A stretch of 64,000 nucleotides of DNA. Origin: a virus. The stretch spans positions 1 to 64,000 of the IMG/VR virus record IMGVR_UViG_3300044620_001883; one strand, given 5' to 3'. This document shows, piece after piece, positions 1-8,558 of the stretch. Within the stretch, counting starts at the first letter, position 1. Every line of letters begins with the position of its first letter. Below the pieces are notes generated by a model that saw only the letters and a program-made list of their open reading frames with translations, searched no databases and had not been told where the DNA came from. The position numbers and the translations under genes are program-made.

Positions 1-2
1 CT

Positions 3-1955
3 AACAACCTTTCCGACCTCGCCAGCGCTTCGACCGCCCGCAGTAATCTCGGCCTCGCCATCGGTTCCGATGTTCAGGCCTACAACGCCAAGCTAGCGGC
101 CTTCGCGGCGTTACCAAATGCCAGCGGCGTTCTTGCCAATGACGGAACGGGCGTGTTCAGTTACGTTGCGAGCAGTATCGGCGGAGTCACCGCCGACGCT
201 TACAAGCTCGCCGTGTTCGACGGACTCGGTGGACTGCGTGCGGCAGACGCCATCAATGTGTATGGTTCGCAGCATAGCGATGCGCTCATGGCTCGATTGT
301 TTAGTGATGCTACAAGCGGCGGGTTGCAACTCACTCGCGGTGGGGGCGCTTATTCGGTAACGTTTCGACCCGGCACGTTGACAGCAAATCGCACGCTCAC
401 TGCGCCAAACGCCAGCGGCACGATTGCCCTCACGACCTCCGACATTACCGGCACCGCTGCGGGACTCAGCAGCACGCTTGCCGTCGCCAGTGGCGGCACA
501 GGCAGCACGACGACCAGCGATGCCCGCACAGCGCTCGGCCTTGCCATAGGGGCCGACGTGCAAGGCTACTCATCAACGCTCGCCGCTGTCGTCGCAGGCA
601 CTTGGCCGGGAGCAAGCAGCATCACCACACTCGGCACCATTGCCACGGGAGCATGGCAGGGCAGTATCATTGCGCCTGCTTACCTGGGCAGCGGCACGGC
701 TATCACGACCAAGTTTTTGCGCGGCGATGGAACATGGCAAAGTATCCCAGGTGGCGGCGATGCGCTCGTGGCTAGTTCCCTCGACCAGTTCGCGGATGTC
801 ACACAAACAGCGGGTCAGACGTTGGCGATCACATCAAGCACGACGCTTGCAGGCGGTAGCCATTCCGGCACCAATACAGGCGACAACGCAATTAATGCGC
901 TTTATTCCGGCCTTGTCTCCAACGCCACTCACACCGGAGATGCGACGGGAGACACGGCGCTCACTCTGGCGACGGTTAACGCGAATGTCGGCAGCTTCGG
1001 CAGCGCCACGAAAAGCAGTGCCGTCACGGTCAACGCTAAAGGGTTAGTAACTGCCGCGTCTGAGCAAACAGTGACTCCAGCCATCGGCAGCATCACCGGC
1101 CTTGGCACCGGCATCGCCACCGCCCTTGCCCTGAACACGGAAAGCGTAGGAGCGCCAGTTTTGTTTAATGGGGCAGGCGGCACACCTTCGAGCCTCACGC
1201 TAACAAATGCCACCGGACTCTCGCTAACGACCGGCGTTACCAGTGTGCTGCCGCTATCCAGCGGTGGCACCGGGCAATCGACGCAAACAAACGCATTCGA
1301 CTCGCTCGCGCCGACGACCACGAAGGGTGATTTGATCGTTCACAACGGAACCGACAACATCCGCGTTGCAGTCGGCGGCACCAATGGTCATGTGCTCACG
1401 GTGGACAGCGCCGAGGCTAGCGGCGTGAAATGGGCATCCGGCGCGGCTGGTTGGGTCTTGATTTCAAGTTCCACCATCAGCGGATCGCCAGCCACGGTCG
1501 ATGTTTCTCTCTCGGGATCATACCGAAAATACATGGTCGAGTTCGAGAATGTGTATAGCACAGGCGCGAACTACAATTTGTTTATGCGCACCAGCGCGAA
1601 CGGCGGCAGCTCGTTCGATAGCGGCGCGTCGAATTACCAATGGGGCCGTGGAGCGCTCGGCACCTACGGCCCGGTTCTTTCCAGTGGCACGGCGGTCGAT
1701 CTGTTGCCGCTTCCTGGCATCGGTTCCACGAAGGGGATTGTGGGAACGCTCACTTTTTTTGATCCGCTGAATACAGGACTCAAGCCACGTTTTCACTGGG
1801 AACTGTCTCGCATCGTTTACAACACCTCCGCCGTCGATCTCTTCATCGGCACCGGCTATCGCGATTCAGCGGCCGCTGTGAATGCTCTCCGGTTTTACTT
1901 TGACGCGGGGAACTTTGGCGGCGGCAAAATCCGCGTCTTCGGATGGAGCGAATAA
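3..1955 (+). CDS. Tail-fibre-like protein, 5' end cut by window
   Basis: The reading frame is open from the left edge, so the true start lies upstream. About 650 residues are visible. The sequence is Gly/Ser/Thr/Ala-rich, low in Lys, and built from short repeats typical of phage fibres: DARTALGLAIGADVQ and a matching ARSNLGLAIGSDVQ copy at the left edge, then TTLGTIATGAWQG. The last 150 residues differ and look like a compact beta-rich tip domain. Such proteins normally form trimeric fibres that contact the host surface. The fibre at 3092-4912 carries the same repeat types, so the two are related. The role is inferred from repeat architecture, not from a recognised receptor-binding domain. 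Confidence 0.75.
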   Translation, partial: NNLSDLASASTARSNLGLAIGSDVQAYNAKLAAFAALPNASGVLANDGTGVFSYVASSIGGVTADAYKLAVFDGLGGLRAADAINVYGSQHSDALMARLFSDATSGGLQLTRGGGAYSVTFRPGTLTANRTLTAPNASGTIALTTSDITGTAAGLSSTLAVASGGTGSTTTSDARTALGLAIGADVQGYSSTLAAVVAGTWPGASSITTLGTIATGAWQGSIIAPAYLGSGTAITTKFLRGDGTWQSIPGGGDALVASSLDQFADVTQTAGQTLAITSSTTLAGGSHSGTNTGDNAINALYSGLVSNATHTGDATGDTALTLATVNANVGSFGSATKSSAVTVNAKGLVTAASEQTVTPAIGSITGLGTGIATALALNTESVGAPVLFNGAGGTPSSLTLTNATGLSLTTGVTSVLPLSSGGTGQSTQTNAFDSLAPTTTKGDLIVHNGTDNIRVAVGGTNGHVLTVDSAEASGVKWASGAAGWVLISSSTISGSPATVDVSLSGSYRKYMVEFENVYSTGANYNLFMRTSANGGSSFDSGASNYQWGRGALGTYGPVLSSGTAVDLLPLPGIGSTKGIVGTLTFFDPLNTGLKPRFHWELSRIVYNTSAVDLFIGTGYRDSAAAVNALRFYFDAGNFGGGKIRVFGWSE

Positions 1956-1957
1956 CT

Positions 1958-2347
1958 ATGAAAACTCTCCCACAAATCCGCGAAGAACTGGAGGCTGATC
2001 AAGTCAACACCACGCTCACCAAGCTCGTCAACGGCGAGTCCATCACATGCACAGCCGATGAACGGGCAGCGATCATTGATGAACGGGCGCAAACGCTTTT
2101 CGACCGTCAGCAGCTTCAACTCACGGTCTCCTTTCGCGCCCTGGCCTTCGTGTTGCTGGAAGCCGGACTCTATGAGCAGGTCAAAACTGCCGCCATGGCC
2201 ACGCCCGCCGGAGAGATATGGTGGAACACCGCGCAAAGCAACACCGTGAGCCGCCAGCATCCATTCGTCGCAGCACTCGGCGCGGCCATCGGCCAAACAT
2301 CCGAACAACTCGACACCATCTTTGCTGCCGCAGCACTTCAAGCCTAA
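1958..2347 (+). CDS. Small protein following the fibre gene (paralogue A)
   Basis: 129 residues, function unknown. The ATG at 1958 lies 2 bases after the fibre stop, with a GGAG about 9 bases upstream. An in-frame ATG at 1943 would overlap the fibre gene. The C-terminal 75 residues are clearly homologous to the C-terminal half of the protein at 2551-3039. They share FRALAF/FRSLAF, AGLYEQVK/AGLYQQVK, GEIWW, TAQS, TVSR and HPFV. It is encoded between two fibre genes, so a role as a fibre-associated or assembly factor is possible but is inference only. Confidence 0.7.
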   Translation: MKTLPQIREELEADQVNTTLTKLVNGESITCTADERAAIIDERAQTLFDRQQLQLTVSFRALAFVLLEAGLYEQVKTAAMATPAGEIWWNTAQSNTVSRQHPFVAALGAAIGQTSEQLDTIFAAAALQA

Positions 2348-2353
2348 CCCATT

Positions 2354-2554
2354 ATGAGTCACGACGAATCTGCCGCACTGGACAGCATGCGCCAAACAAT
2401 TCGCTGGTTGATCGGCGGCATTGCTAGCCTTATCGGTGGCGCGGCCTTCCGTACAAACACGACTTACTACCGGTATTACCGTATTAAGAAGACAGCAGGC
2501 GCTGTCAACGGAGCGCCATGGGCGTACCAATTTGAGTTCAAAATATCCGCATGA
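2354..2554 (+). CDS. Small protein with one membrane-type helix
   Basis: 66 residues, not recognised. Residues 17-33 (IRWLIGGIASLIGGAAF) are hydrophobic and could span a membrane. The following segment is Tyr/Arg-rich. It starts 6 bases after the preceding gene, and its stop overlaps the next start (ATGA). The tail resembles short beta segments of fibre-type proteins, so it could also be a degraded fibre fragment. A holin role cannot be supported from one helix alone. Confidence 0.5.
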   Translation: MSHDESAALDSMRQTIRWLIGGIASLIGGAAFRTNTTYYRYYRIKKTAGAVNGAPWAYQFEFKISA

Positions 2555-3039
2555 AGAAGATCTACAATACCATCACGCAGACATTCCTGCCGACTTACCC
2601 GCGCGACGATGATGAGCCGATTGTTGGGCTTGATCCAACGCTGGAAGTCTACGAAGTCGTAGAAGAACCACCACCCGAAATCGCCGAGAATCAGTACCTC
2701 GAGCGTGTGGAGGAGCTCGACCATGTAAACAAAACATTAACGATGGGGTGGCGGACACACGAGACGCCTGTCGTTGCACCTGTCGTTATCACGCCTGTTG
2801 TTGTGCCTATCACTGTACCGTTTAGGTCGCTGGCTTTTGCACTCCGCGACGCTGGCCTTTATCAGCAAGTCAAAGCTGCAGCTTTGAGTTCAGAAGACGG
2901 CGAAATCTGGTGGTACACAGCACAAAGCTCCACGGTCAGCCGTGACCATCCTTTTGTGGAACAACTTCGTATCGCCCTCGACAAAACCACAGAGGAGATT
3001 GATGCTGTTTTTAACACCGCCGCTGCATTTATACCGTAA
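2551..3039 (+). CDS. Small protein between fibre genes (paralogue B)
   Basis: 162 residues. The N-terminal half is acidic and proline/valine-rich (residues about 20-85, with a run of V/P/T residues), like a flexible linker. The C-terminal half is the domain shared with the gene at 1958-2347 (FRSLAF, AGLYQQVK, GEIWW, TVSR, HPFV). The start overlaps the previous stop (ATGA), indicating translational coupling. The family is unknown to me. The duplication and its position beside fibres suggest a fibre-linked function. Confidence 0.7.
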   Translation: MKKIYNTITQTFLPTYPRDDDEPIVGLDPTLEVYEVVEEPPPEIAENQYLERVEELDHVNKTLTMGWRTHETPVVAPVVITPVVVPITVPFRSLAFALRDAGLYQQVKAAALSSEDGEIWWYTAQSSTVSRDHPFVEQLRIALDKTTEEIDAVFNTAAAFIP

Positions 3040-3091
3040 AACATTCACATCTCACTTGAAAAATCCATTCCCCACCGTGGGCTGTACGACC

Positions 3092-4912
3092 ATGAAGACA
3101 TTACTGCATACCATCCTGCTGCTCGCAATCTGGTGCGCCGCCGTACAAGCACAAACTCCGGCGACTAGCCCCCATCAACCCAGGAATACCAATCTGACCA
3201 ACATTGCAGCGCTGACGACCACAGCGTTTGGTCGCTCCGTGCTGGAAGCGGCCAACGCCGCGGCACTTCAAACCCTGGCGGACCTGCCCGCTTGGGTCGG
3301 CACTACCAATGTGACGACACTGGGAACCATCACGACCGGTGTCTGGAACGGGACCGCTATCCCGGTTTTGTATGGTGGCACCGGGGCCACGACTCAGGCG
3401 GCTGCCAGGACCAACCTCGGGCTGGTGATCGGCACCAATGTACAGCAGTGGAACACCAAGCTGGATGCTCTGGCTGGTGTGGCGAACAGTGCTGGGGTGT
3501 ACACCAACAACGGCAGCGGGACCATGAGTATCACGGCGGCTAGCGCCACGCCTGTGGTTGGTGCTCTAGTGAAGTATGACGCCAACGGCTACATTCGCGG
3601 ACAGGGAGAGTTGAGCACGGGCGTTGCGGGCGTGAGTGATGTTGTGGCGCTGTCTGGCGGTGAAATCACCATTTCACGCAATGGCTTCTCGGCGTACTCG
3701 GCGCTTTATGTGCCGGGTCGCAACACCTCACGGCGTCAGTACAACTTTCCCGACATCGACGCAACCAGTGTTGACCTCGTATCGCAGCAGGACACCGGCA
3801 CCGTCTCTGCGGCTATGCTCGCCAGCACCGCTGTGACGCCAGGCAGCTACACCTCTTCCAATATCACGGTCGATGCAGACGGAAGAATCACCGCCGCCAG
3901 CAATGGCAGCAGCGGCCTCACCATCGACAGCACCGCCATTAGCGGCGGAGCCTCGCAAGGCCTGCTTTACCACAAAAGCGACAACACTGTCGGTGAGGCA
4001 ACGGGAATCACACTTTCCGGCGGGGCGCTTTCAGGGCTTGCCCTCGCGGCTGGTACTCTGACAGCAAGCGCGCCCGTCACCATGACGCAAACCTGGAACA
4101 ACGCGGCCGTGGCCTTCACAGGGCTTGATGTCAACATCACCGAGACGGCAGCGGCGGGTCTGTCCACCTACATGCGGGTTCGCTCCTCAAGAAGCGCCGC
4201 GGATATATTCAAACTGCAATACTCTCAGTACGGCACATACACAGATTTGAGTTTGGGAGGTACTACGTCAGACGCTAGCGCCTTCACGTTGCGTAGTGGT
4301 TACGGGCATGCACAATTATATGCAGTTAGCCTTGGACTTTACAGCGACTCCCAGGTGGGGTTTGTGCTTGCCAGCTCCAACGGCACGGTATTCACATATC
4401 TCACGCCGTCAGCCGCTAAATTGTTCCAGCGAAACAGCACCACCGCACAGGCGTTTAACGTGTGCAACACGTACACCAGCACCGTGTCCTTTGAGTCCAT
4501 GTCGCTGGATTGGTCGTCCGACGTGGGACGGGTAGGAACCCTGAAAGGTGCGTCAGGTGGCAGCGCCCGTGAATGGGTGCTGCATTACGATGGCACCGAG
4601 AAGGCGCGGGTGTCCTCCTCCGGATTTACCATCGGGTCCTCCGGGACCGCTGTCTCATCCGTCTTGTCCGCCGTCGCGACCAAAGACTTCAACCTCACGG
4701 CTGTTATCGTCGAGGACCTGACCATGACAGTCACGGGAGCTGCTGTCGGCGACGTTGTGAGCCTGGGCGTTCCGCACGGGAGCGTCACCGCCACCGCACA
4801 GTTCACCGCCTGGGTCTCCGCCACCGACACCATCACGATCCGTTGCAGAACTGCCATTGCAGGCGAGAATCCAGCCAGCGGGTCCTTCCGGGCGACCGTC
4901 ACGAAACATTGA
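3092..4912 (+). CDS. Tail-fibre-like protein with N-terminal signal peptide
   Basis: 606 residues. The ATG at 3092 is chosen because it places a textbook signal peptide at the N-terminus: MKT, then a hydrophobic core (LLHTILLLAIWCAAV), then AQA-type small residues near position 20. Earlier in-frame starts run through the previous gene. The mature part begins with fibre repeats (TTLGTITTGVWNGT, ARTNLGLVIGTNVQ) matching the left-edge fibre. It continues as long Thr/Ser/Gly/Ala beta-rich sequence and ends in a small ATVTK-type tail. A secretion signal is unusual for a virion fibre, which assembles in the cytoplasm. It may be a host-derived or cell-surface adhesin module, or the hydrophobic segment may serve another purpose. 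Confidence 0.7.
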   Translation: MKTLLHTILLLAIWCAAVQAQTPATSPHQPRNTNLTNIAALTTTAFGRSVLEAANAAALQTLADLPAWVGTTNVTTLGTITTGVWNGTAIPVLYGGTGATTQAAARTNLGLVIGTNVQQWNTKLDALAGVANSAGVYTNNGSGTMSITAASATPVVGALVKYDANGYIRGQGELSTGVAGVSDVVALSGGEITISRNGFSAYSALYVPGRNTSRRQYNFPDIDATSVDLVSQQDTGTVSAAMLASTAVTPGSYTSSNITVDADGRITAASNGSSGLTIDSTAISGGASQGLLYHKSDNTVGEATGITLSGGALSGLALAAGTLTASAPVTMTQTWNNAAVAFTGLDVNITETAAAGLSTYMRVRSSRSAADIFKLQYSQYGTYTDLSLGGTTSDASAFTLRSGYGHAQLYAVSLGLYSDSQVGFVLASSNGTVFTYLTPSAAKLFQRNSTTAQAFNVCNTYTSTVSFESMSLDWSSDVGRVGTLKGASGGSAREWVLHYDGTEKARVSSSGFTIGSSGTAVSSVLSAVATKDFNLTAVIVEDLTMTVTGAAVGDVVSLGVPHGSVTATAQFTAWVSATDTITIRCRTAIAGENPASGSFRATVTKH

Positions 4913-4923
4913 ACACTTCCCTC

Positions 4924-5280
4924 ATGAAACACATCCTCCTTATCCTGCTCACCTGTACTGCAGCTATCTCTACCCTCCATGCCGTCGACCCGGTCGTGGT
5001 AGTTCGCAGTGCCACCAGTGTCACGGTAGACGGTATCGACTACGGCAAACCTGTCGACGCCATTGCGAACAACCCACAGCTCACCTCACCTATCCAACGC
5101 GCCCTTGAGGTTTGGGTAGCTGGTGTTGTGGCGGCCCAAGCAGAAGCTGAGGCGCAGCGAGCAGCCGAAGCTGCCAAGATTCGCGCGATCCTGAGCGCGC
5201 GCCTCACGGCCGAGCTCGCTACCGGAGACGGGCCCAAAGCTGCGCTCATTCGGGAGATCCAGGCCGCTCTCGAAGAGTAA
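4924..5280 (+). CDS. Small secreted-type protein with helical C-terminus
   Basis: 118 residues. The ATG at 4924 sits 11 bases after the fibre stop. Residues 1-20 form a signal peptide (MKH, hydrophobic core, STLHA). The middle has VVVVRSATSVTVDG. The last 60 residues are Ala/Glu/Gln/Arg-rich and almost certainly helical, perhaps a coiled coil. No family recognised. It directly follows another signal-peptide-bearing gene, so the two products may be exported and act together at the cell envelope. That is inferred from context. Confidence 0.65.
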   Translation: MKHILLILLTCTAAISTLHAVDPVVVVRSATSVTVDGIDYGKPVDAIANNPQLTSPIQRALEVWVAGVVAAQAEAEAQRAAEAAKIRAILSARLTAELATGDGPKAALIREIQAALEE

Positions 5281-5302
5281 CAAACCACACACCCACACCC
5301 TA

Positions 5303-5713
5303 ATGAGCGTACGCCCTCTTTGGCTCGAATCGACCACATTACCCGCGGATGGTGCCCCATTGCGCCTCAAGACCGGTGCTACCGGGGAGGTGGAGGAGGG
5401 AGCTGCAGCCGCACCGTGGACCACCCTCAGTGTGGGGGACACTGGAGCCACCCTTGTGAACAACGCGCGGCATCTGGTGAATACCACAGGCGGTGCAATG
5501 AGCCTTTACTTACCAGGATCACCAAGCGCCGGTGCGAACGTCCGGTTGCTGGATGCCGTCAGGACGTGGGTCTCGAACAACTGCACTGTTTTAAGGAACG
5601 GCGCTCTCATTGAAGGTGCCACTGATGATCTCGTCCTCGATGTCAGCGGTGCCTGTGTGGAGCTTGTCTACAGCGGCGCTGCCTTTGGCTGGCGCGTCAT
5701 CCTCACCCCATAA
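5303..5713 (+). CDS. Virion surface domain protein, fibre C-terminal-domain type
   Basis: 136 residues. Residues about 55-136 follow a pattern common at the C-terminus of phage tail or baseplate appendage proteins. There is a nucleic beta strand with LYLPGSPSAGANVRLLD, then CTVLRNGALIEGATDDLVLD, then VELVYSGAAFGWRV. The pattern (LPxxPxxGxxV, xVxRNGxxIxG, DLxLDVSG, LVYxGxxxGWRV) is familiar from many phage structural annotations. It probably forms a beta-sandwich in a tail appendage. The start has no Shine-Dalgarno. Confidence 0.6.
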   Translation: MSVRPLWLESTTLPADGAPLRLKTGATGEVEEGAAAAPWTTLSVGDTGATLVNNARHLVNTTGGAMSLYLPGSPSAGANVRLLDAVRTWVSNNCTVLRNGALIEGATDDLVLDVSGACVELVYSGAAFGWRVILTP

Positions 5714-5719
5714 AACGGC

Positions 5720-6082
5720 ATGTTGCTCTCGGCTTCATTTCTCGACAACGCCAAGGTTCCCGGTATCGCGGGCCCCCCTGGACCTACGGGGCCCGACGGC
5801 ACAGCGGGCGAACCGGGTCTGCCTGGATCACCTGGACCTGCAGGAGCCGACTATGCTGGCCCGCCGGGCGAACCTGGCAGCCCAGGTGCGGCTGGGCCTG
5901 CGGGGAGCCTGGGACCACCAGGACCGGCTGGTCCACCGGGAAGCGACGGCGCAACAGGCCTCGATGGTGAAGTAGGTTTACCCGGAGGGTTGGGAGAAGA
6001 ACCAGGACCACCAGGACCTAGCGGGCCGGTGGGTCCTCCAGGACCACCAGGACCTGACGGTCCCCCAGGTCCGCCGGGCTAA
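5720..6082 (+). CDS. Collagen-like Gly-X-Y protein 1
   Basis: 120 residues. After a short leader ([14 protein letters not shown]) the chain is nearly all Gly-X-Y triplets rich in GPP, GPA and GPD, with one GEEPGPP-type phase irregularity near residue 90. It ends directly in the repeats with no globular trimerisation domain. Such repeats form triple helices and occur in phage tail fibres. It is first of three consecutive, similarly sized collagen-like genes. A 2OG-Fe(II) oxygenase of the prolyl-hydroxylase type lies 1.2 kb downstream on the same strand. Confidence 0.8.
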   Translation: MLLSASFLDNAKVPGIAGPPGPTGPDGTAGEPGLPGSPGPAGADYAGPPGEPGSPGAAGPAGSLGPPGPAGPPGSDGATGLDGEVGLPGGLGEEPGPPGPSGPVGPPGPPGPDGPPGPPG

Positions 6083-6103
6083 CTGCGCAACCTTACCAAT
6101 CAC

Positions 6104-6460
6104 ATGATCTCACTTCGTTCCCTCGTTGTTCATACAACTGCTCCGCCAGGACCACCAGGCCCGTCGGGCGCGCCATCACTGTCAAACGGTACGCCTGGGC
6201 TGGATGGTGCCGAAGGTGCGCCTGGTATGCCTGTTCCTGGTCCTCCAGGTCCAGCAGGCGACATGGGAACTTCGGGCGATCCTGGAACCGAAGGCCCACC
6301 CGGACCGACAGGGACAGACGGCAACCCAGGTGCACCAGGAGCTGTCGGACTCACGGGTATCCCCGGACCTCCAGGTCCTCCAGGACCCGATGGACCTCCA
6401 GGACCCGATGGACCTCCAGGACCGGAGGGTCCCGCAGGTCCTCCAGGAACACCTCCCTAA
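6104..6460 (+). CDS. Collagen-like Gly-X-Y protein 2
   Basis: 118 residues. The leader is [13 protein letters not shown], followed by Gly-X-Y triplets to the C-terminus. A non-collagen interruption (APSLSNGTP) occurs near residue 24. Near the end, GPDGPP triplets are repeated as near-identical DNA units (about 6375-6425). No trimerisation domain is visible. Same strand, 21-base gap from the previous collagen-like gene. The leader of about 13-18 residues before the triplets is a shared design of the group. Confidence 0.8.
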   Translation: MISLRSLVVHTTAPPGPPGPSGAPSLSNGTPGLDGAEGAPGMPVPGPPGPAGDMGTSGDPGTEGPPGPTGTDGNPGAPGAVGLTGIPGPPGPPGPDGPPGPDGPPGPEGPAGPPGTPP

Positions 6461-6486
6461 ATCCCACCCCGCACATCTTCTTCATC

Positions 6487-6837
6487 ATGACCCTATCCAC
6501 CTTACGACCTGTTTTTGTCGGCAATCCTGGCGAACCAGGCACAAGCGGAACTCCAGGAACTGCGGGTCCAGCAGGATCTCCGGGCAGTCCGGGAGCTGAT
6601 GCGCTGGTGCCGGGGCCTCAAGGCGGTCCCGGCGACTCTGGCCCACCGGGTCCTCCAGGCCCTGATGGTTTGCCGGGTCCTCCAGGACCTCCGGGTACCG
6701 ACAACGGGTACGCGGGGATGCCAGGATCTCCGGGGGCACCAGGACCGCCTGGAGTTGGTCCCCCTGGGATCGAAGGCCCTCCCGGAGCGGCTGGACCTCC
6801 AGGACCTCCAGGACCTCCAGGACCCCCTGGCGCGTAG
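6487..6837 (+). CDS. Collagen-like Gly-X-Y protein 3
   Basis: 116 residues. The leader is [11 protein letters not shown], followed by Gly-X-Y triplets with one interruption (DALVPGPQG) and a DNGYAGMPG segment. It ends in GPPGA. Third member of the collagen-like cluster. The three are separated by 21-26 bases and are probably co-transcribed. They may be three chains of a heterotrimer or three interchangeable thin fibres. The sequence cannot decide between these. Confidence 0.8.
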   Translation: MTLSTLRPVFVGNPGEPGTSGTPGTAGPAGSPGSPGADALVPGPQGGPGDSGPPGPPGPDGLPGPPGPPGTDNGYAGMPGSPGAPGPPGVGPPGIEGPPGAAGPPGPPGPPGPPGA

Positions 6838-6876
6838 GGTAATACCGTTTAAGCGACAGCCCACCATACAAAACTT

Positions 6877-7251
6877 GTGCTCACACCAACCAGCGAGATA
6901 CTCCCAGACCAAATAGGACCTGCGGGTCTTGCTGGTTCGCACGGTCCCAACGACGGGGCGTTCCTGTGTGAATGCATTCGCGGCGCCATGCCACAATTAC
7001 TGCGCGCCTGTGAATTTTACGTGGGCTACTCGCACCACCGCAACCTGACACCAGAACATCCTCTTGTGGTCGCCATAGCGGCGCTTGAAAAAGTCTACGA
7101 GCAGCACATCCATTCTGCAAACATGCTGCACGATCCTGAGTTGTTTCACATCCCGGACACATTGTTCCAGACCCCGACCCAGTACTGGGGCTACCCCGAA
7201 CCAATTGACACACAAGCTCCGACTGGTATGGATGATGCCCATAACCCCTAA
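6877..7251 (+). CDS. Small protein with short Gly-X-Y lead, unknown
   Basis: 124 residues from a GTG at 6877. The N-terminus (MLTPTSEILPDQ) resembles the leaders of the collagen-like proteins. It is followed by one short run (GPAGLAGSHGP) and then a globular His/Tyr-rich part: CECIRGAMPQLLRACEFY, then HPLVVAIAALEKVYEQHIH. It sits between the collagen-like genes and the oxygenase (12-base gap), so it could be the end cap of a collagen-like fibre or an accessory of the oxygenase. No family recognised. Confidence 0.6.
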   Translation: MLTPTSEILPDQIGPAGLAGSHGPNDGAFLCECIRGAMPQLLRACEFYVGYSHHRNLTPEHPLVVAIAALEKVYEQHIHSANMLHDPELFHIPDTLFQTPTQYWGYPEPIDTQAPTGMDDAHNP

Positions 7252-7263
7252 TCCGACAAGCTC

Positions 7264-7845
7264 ATGAATGGCTGGTGGCGCGCATTTTACAATCAACTCA
7301 CTCCTGCCGAGTGTAATCAAGTAATCGAGTACGGGCTCACGCACACACCCGTGCAGGGCACCATCGGGCATGGCGGAGGTACGACTATCGTGCAGCCGGA
7401 TTTCAGGCAGTCTACCGTGCGGTGGTTCAAGCGGAGCGATCCGAAACTCCATTGGCTTTACCTGCGCATGGAGGACATGGCGTTGCAGGCGAACGCCATT
7501 TCGTTTGGGTTTGATATCGCAGGCTTCAGGGATGTGCAGTTCACCGAGTACGACGGTGCCAAGAAGGGCCATTACGACTGGCATGAGGACAATTGCTGGA
7601 AGGGTAGTACGCCGTATGACCGCAAGTTGTCCATGGTCATCCAGCTCTCAGATCCGACCACTTACAAAGGCGGACAGCTGGAGCTGCAGAATGACCCGTT
7701 CCACAACACCCCGGGCAACAAAGTTCTGGTGAATCAGGGGGATGTGATCGTGTTCCCGTCCCATAACCGCCACCGCGTCACTGACGTCACGGAGGGGATG
7801 AGGTACTCGCTCGTGACCTGGTTTATTGGTCCGCGTTTCAGGTGA
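7264..7845 (+). CDS. 2OG-Fe(II) oxygenase, prolyl-4-hydroxylase/PKHD type
   Basis: 193 residues, a single double-stranded beta-helix domain of the usual length for small P4H/PKHD proteins. The iron triad is visible: H107-x-D109 in YDWHEDN, and distal H170 in SHNRHRV. R180 (EGMRYSL) stands 10 residues later, where the 2-oxoglutarate carboxylate is bound. KLSMVIQLSD and GGQLEL match the family core. These enzymes hydroxylate peptidyl proline or other side chains using Fe(II), 2-oxoglutarate and O2. The gene directly follows three collagen-like genes, so proline in GPP triplets is the obvious candidate substrate. The substrate is inference, since phage 2OG oxygenases are common and mostly uncharacterised. 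Confidence 0.85.
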   Translation: MNGWWRAFYNQLTPAECNQVIEYGLTHTPVQGTIGHGGGTTIVQPDFRQSTVRWFKRSDPKLHWLYLRMEDMALQANAISFGFDIAGFRDVQFTEYDGAKKGHYDWHEDNCWKGSTPYDRKLSMVIQLSDPTTYKGGQLELQNDPFHNTPGNKVLVNQGDVIVFPSHNRHRVTDVTEGMRYSLVTWFIGPRFR

Positions 7846-7925
7846 CGATGGTTTGTCAGGGATGACCTGACCTTGGACATTTGTGCTATTGCTGAGCACG
7901 CGCATACGGGCGATTGTTTGAATCT

Positions 7926-8558
7926 ATGATCCCGCCTCCAATCCCTGGTATGTCCGTTGTCCCTGCGACACGCTGCGCCCAGCAGATGCCCCGTTTGCAA
8001 CCTGATGGTCTAGGCAGCATTCGTCTCTACACCGCCACGGTACCTGCTCAGGAATGTGCCGTGCACATCACGCGGGAGAGTCGGATCATTCTGTCAGACC
8101 CACGTGGCAGCCGAGTCTTTCAGGACGCAAACCAACAAGGCGCGCGGTATGCTTGGTTTGTCTTCCAACGTGGTGAGGCTTTGGAGCCCGGCATCTACCG
8201 GCTGAGCTGGCTGCGTAGTGACGGTGTTTTTGGGACGCGGGATTTCGAAGTGCCTGACAGCCCGTTCCACCCGGGGTCCTCATTCGACCTTGCATCGGGT
8301 GCTCGTGATGGTTTTTCGGTGGAGCTGATTTATCGGGGGCACACGATTCTTCCAGCCAATGAGACCTCAGTTCTGCTTGAAGCCCCCTTCGAGCTGAATC
8401 CTATTTACCACCGCCCCGCCTGGGCAATCCTGGCCACAGGTAACAAAGTTGTACCGGGTGTCTCGCTGGAGATCACCCACACGTATCCCAAAGCCTGGCG
8501 TGTGACCTGTTCGCCGGTATCAGACGTGGAACGTCGCATCGACTGGGTTGTCTACTGA
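7926..8558 (+). CDS. Unknown protein, end of the adhesion module
   Basis: 210 residues from the ATG at 7926 (81 bases after the oxygenase). Beta-rich composition. Segments such as ARYAWFVFQRGEALEPGIYRL and FGTRDFEVPDSP look like an immunoglobulin-like or carbohydrate-binding sandwich, but no family is recognised. Its stop overlaps the end of the convergent gene on the minus strand by 7 bases. A virion appendage protein is the most likely role by position. Confidence 0.6.
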   Translation: MIPPPIPGMSVVPATRCAQQMPRLQPDGLGSIRLYTATVPAQECAVHITRESRIILSDPRGSRVFQDANQQGARYAWFVFQRGEALEPGIYRLSWLRSDGVFGTRDFEVPDSPFHPGSSFDLASGARDGFSVELIYRGHTILPANETSVLLEAPFELNPIYHRPAWAILATGNKVVPGVSLEITHTYPKAWRVTCSPVSDVERRIDWVVY

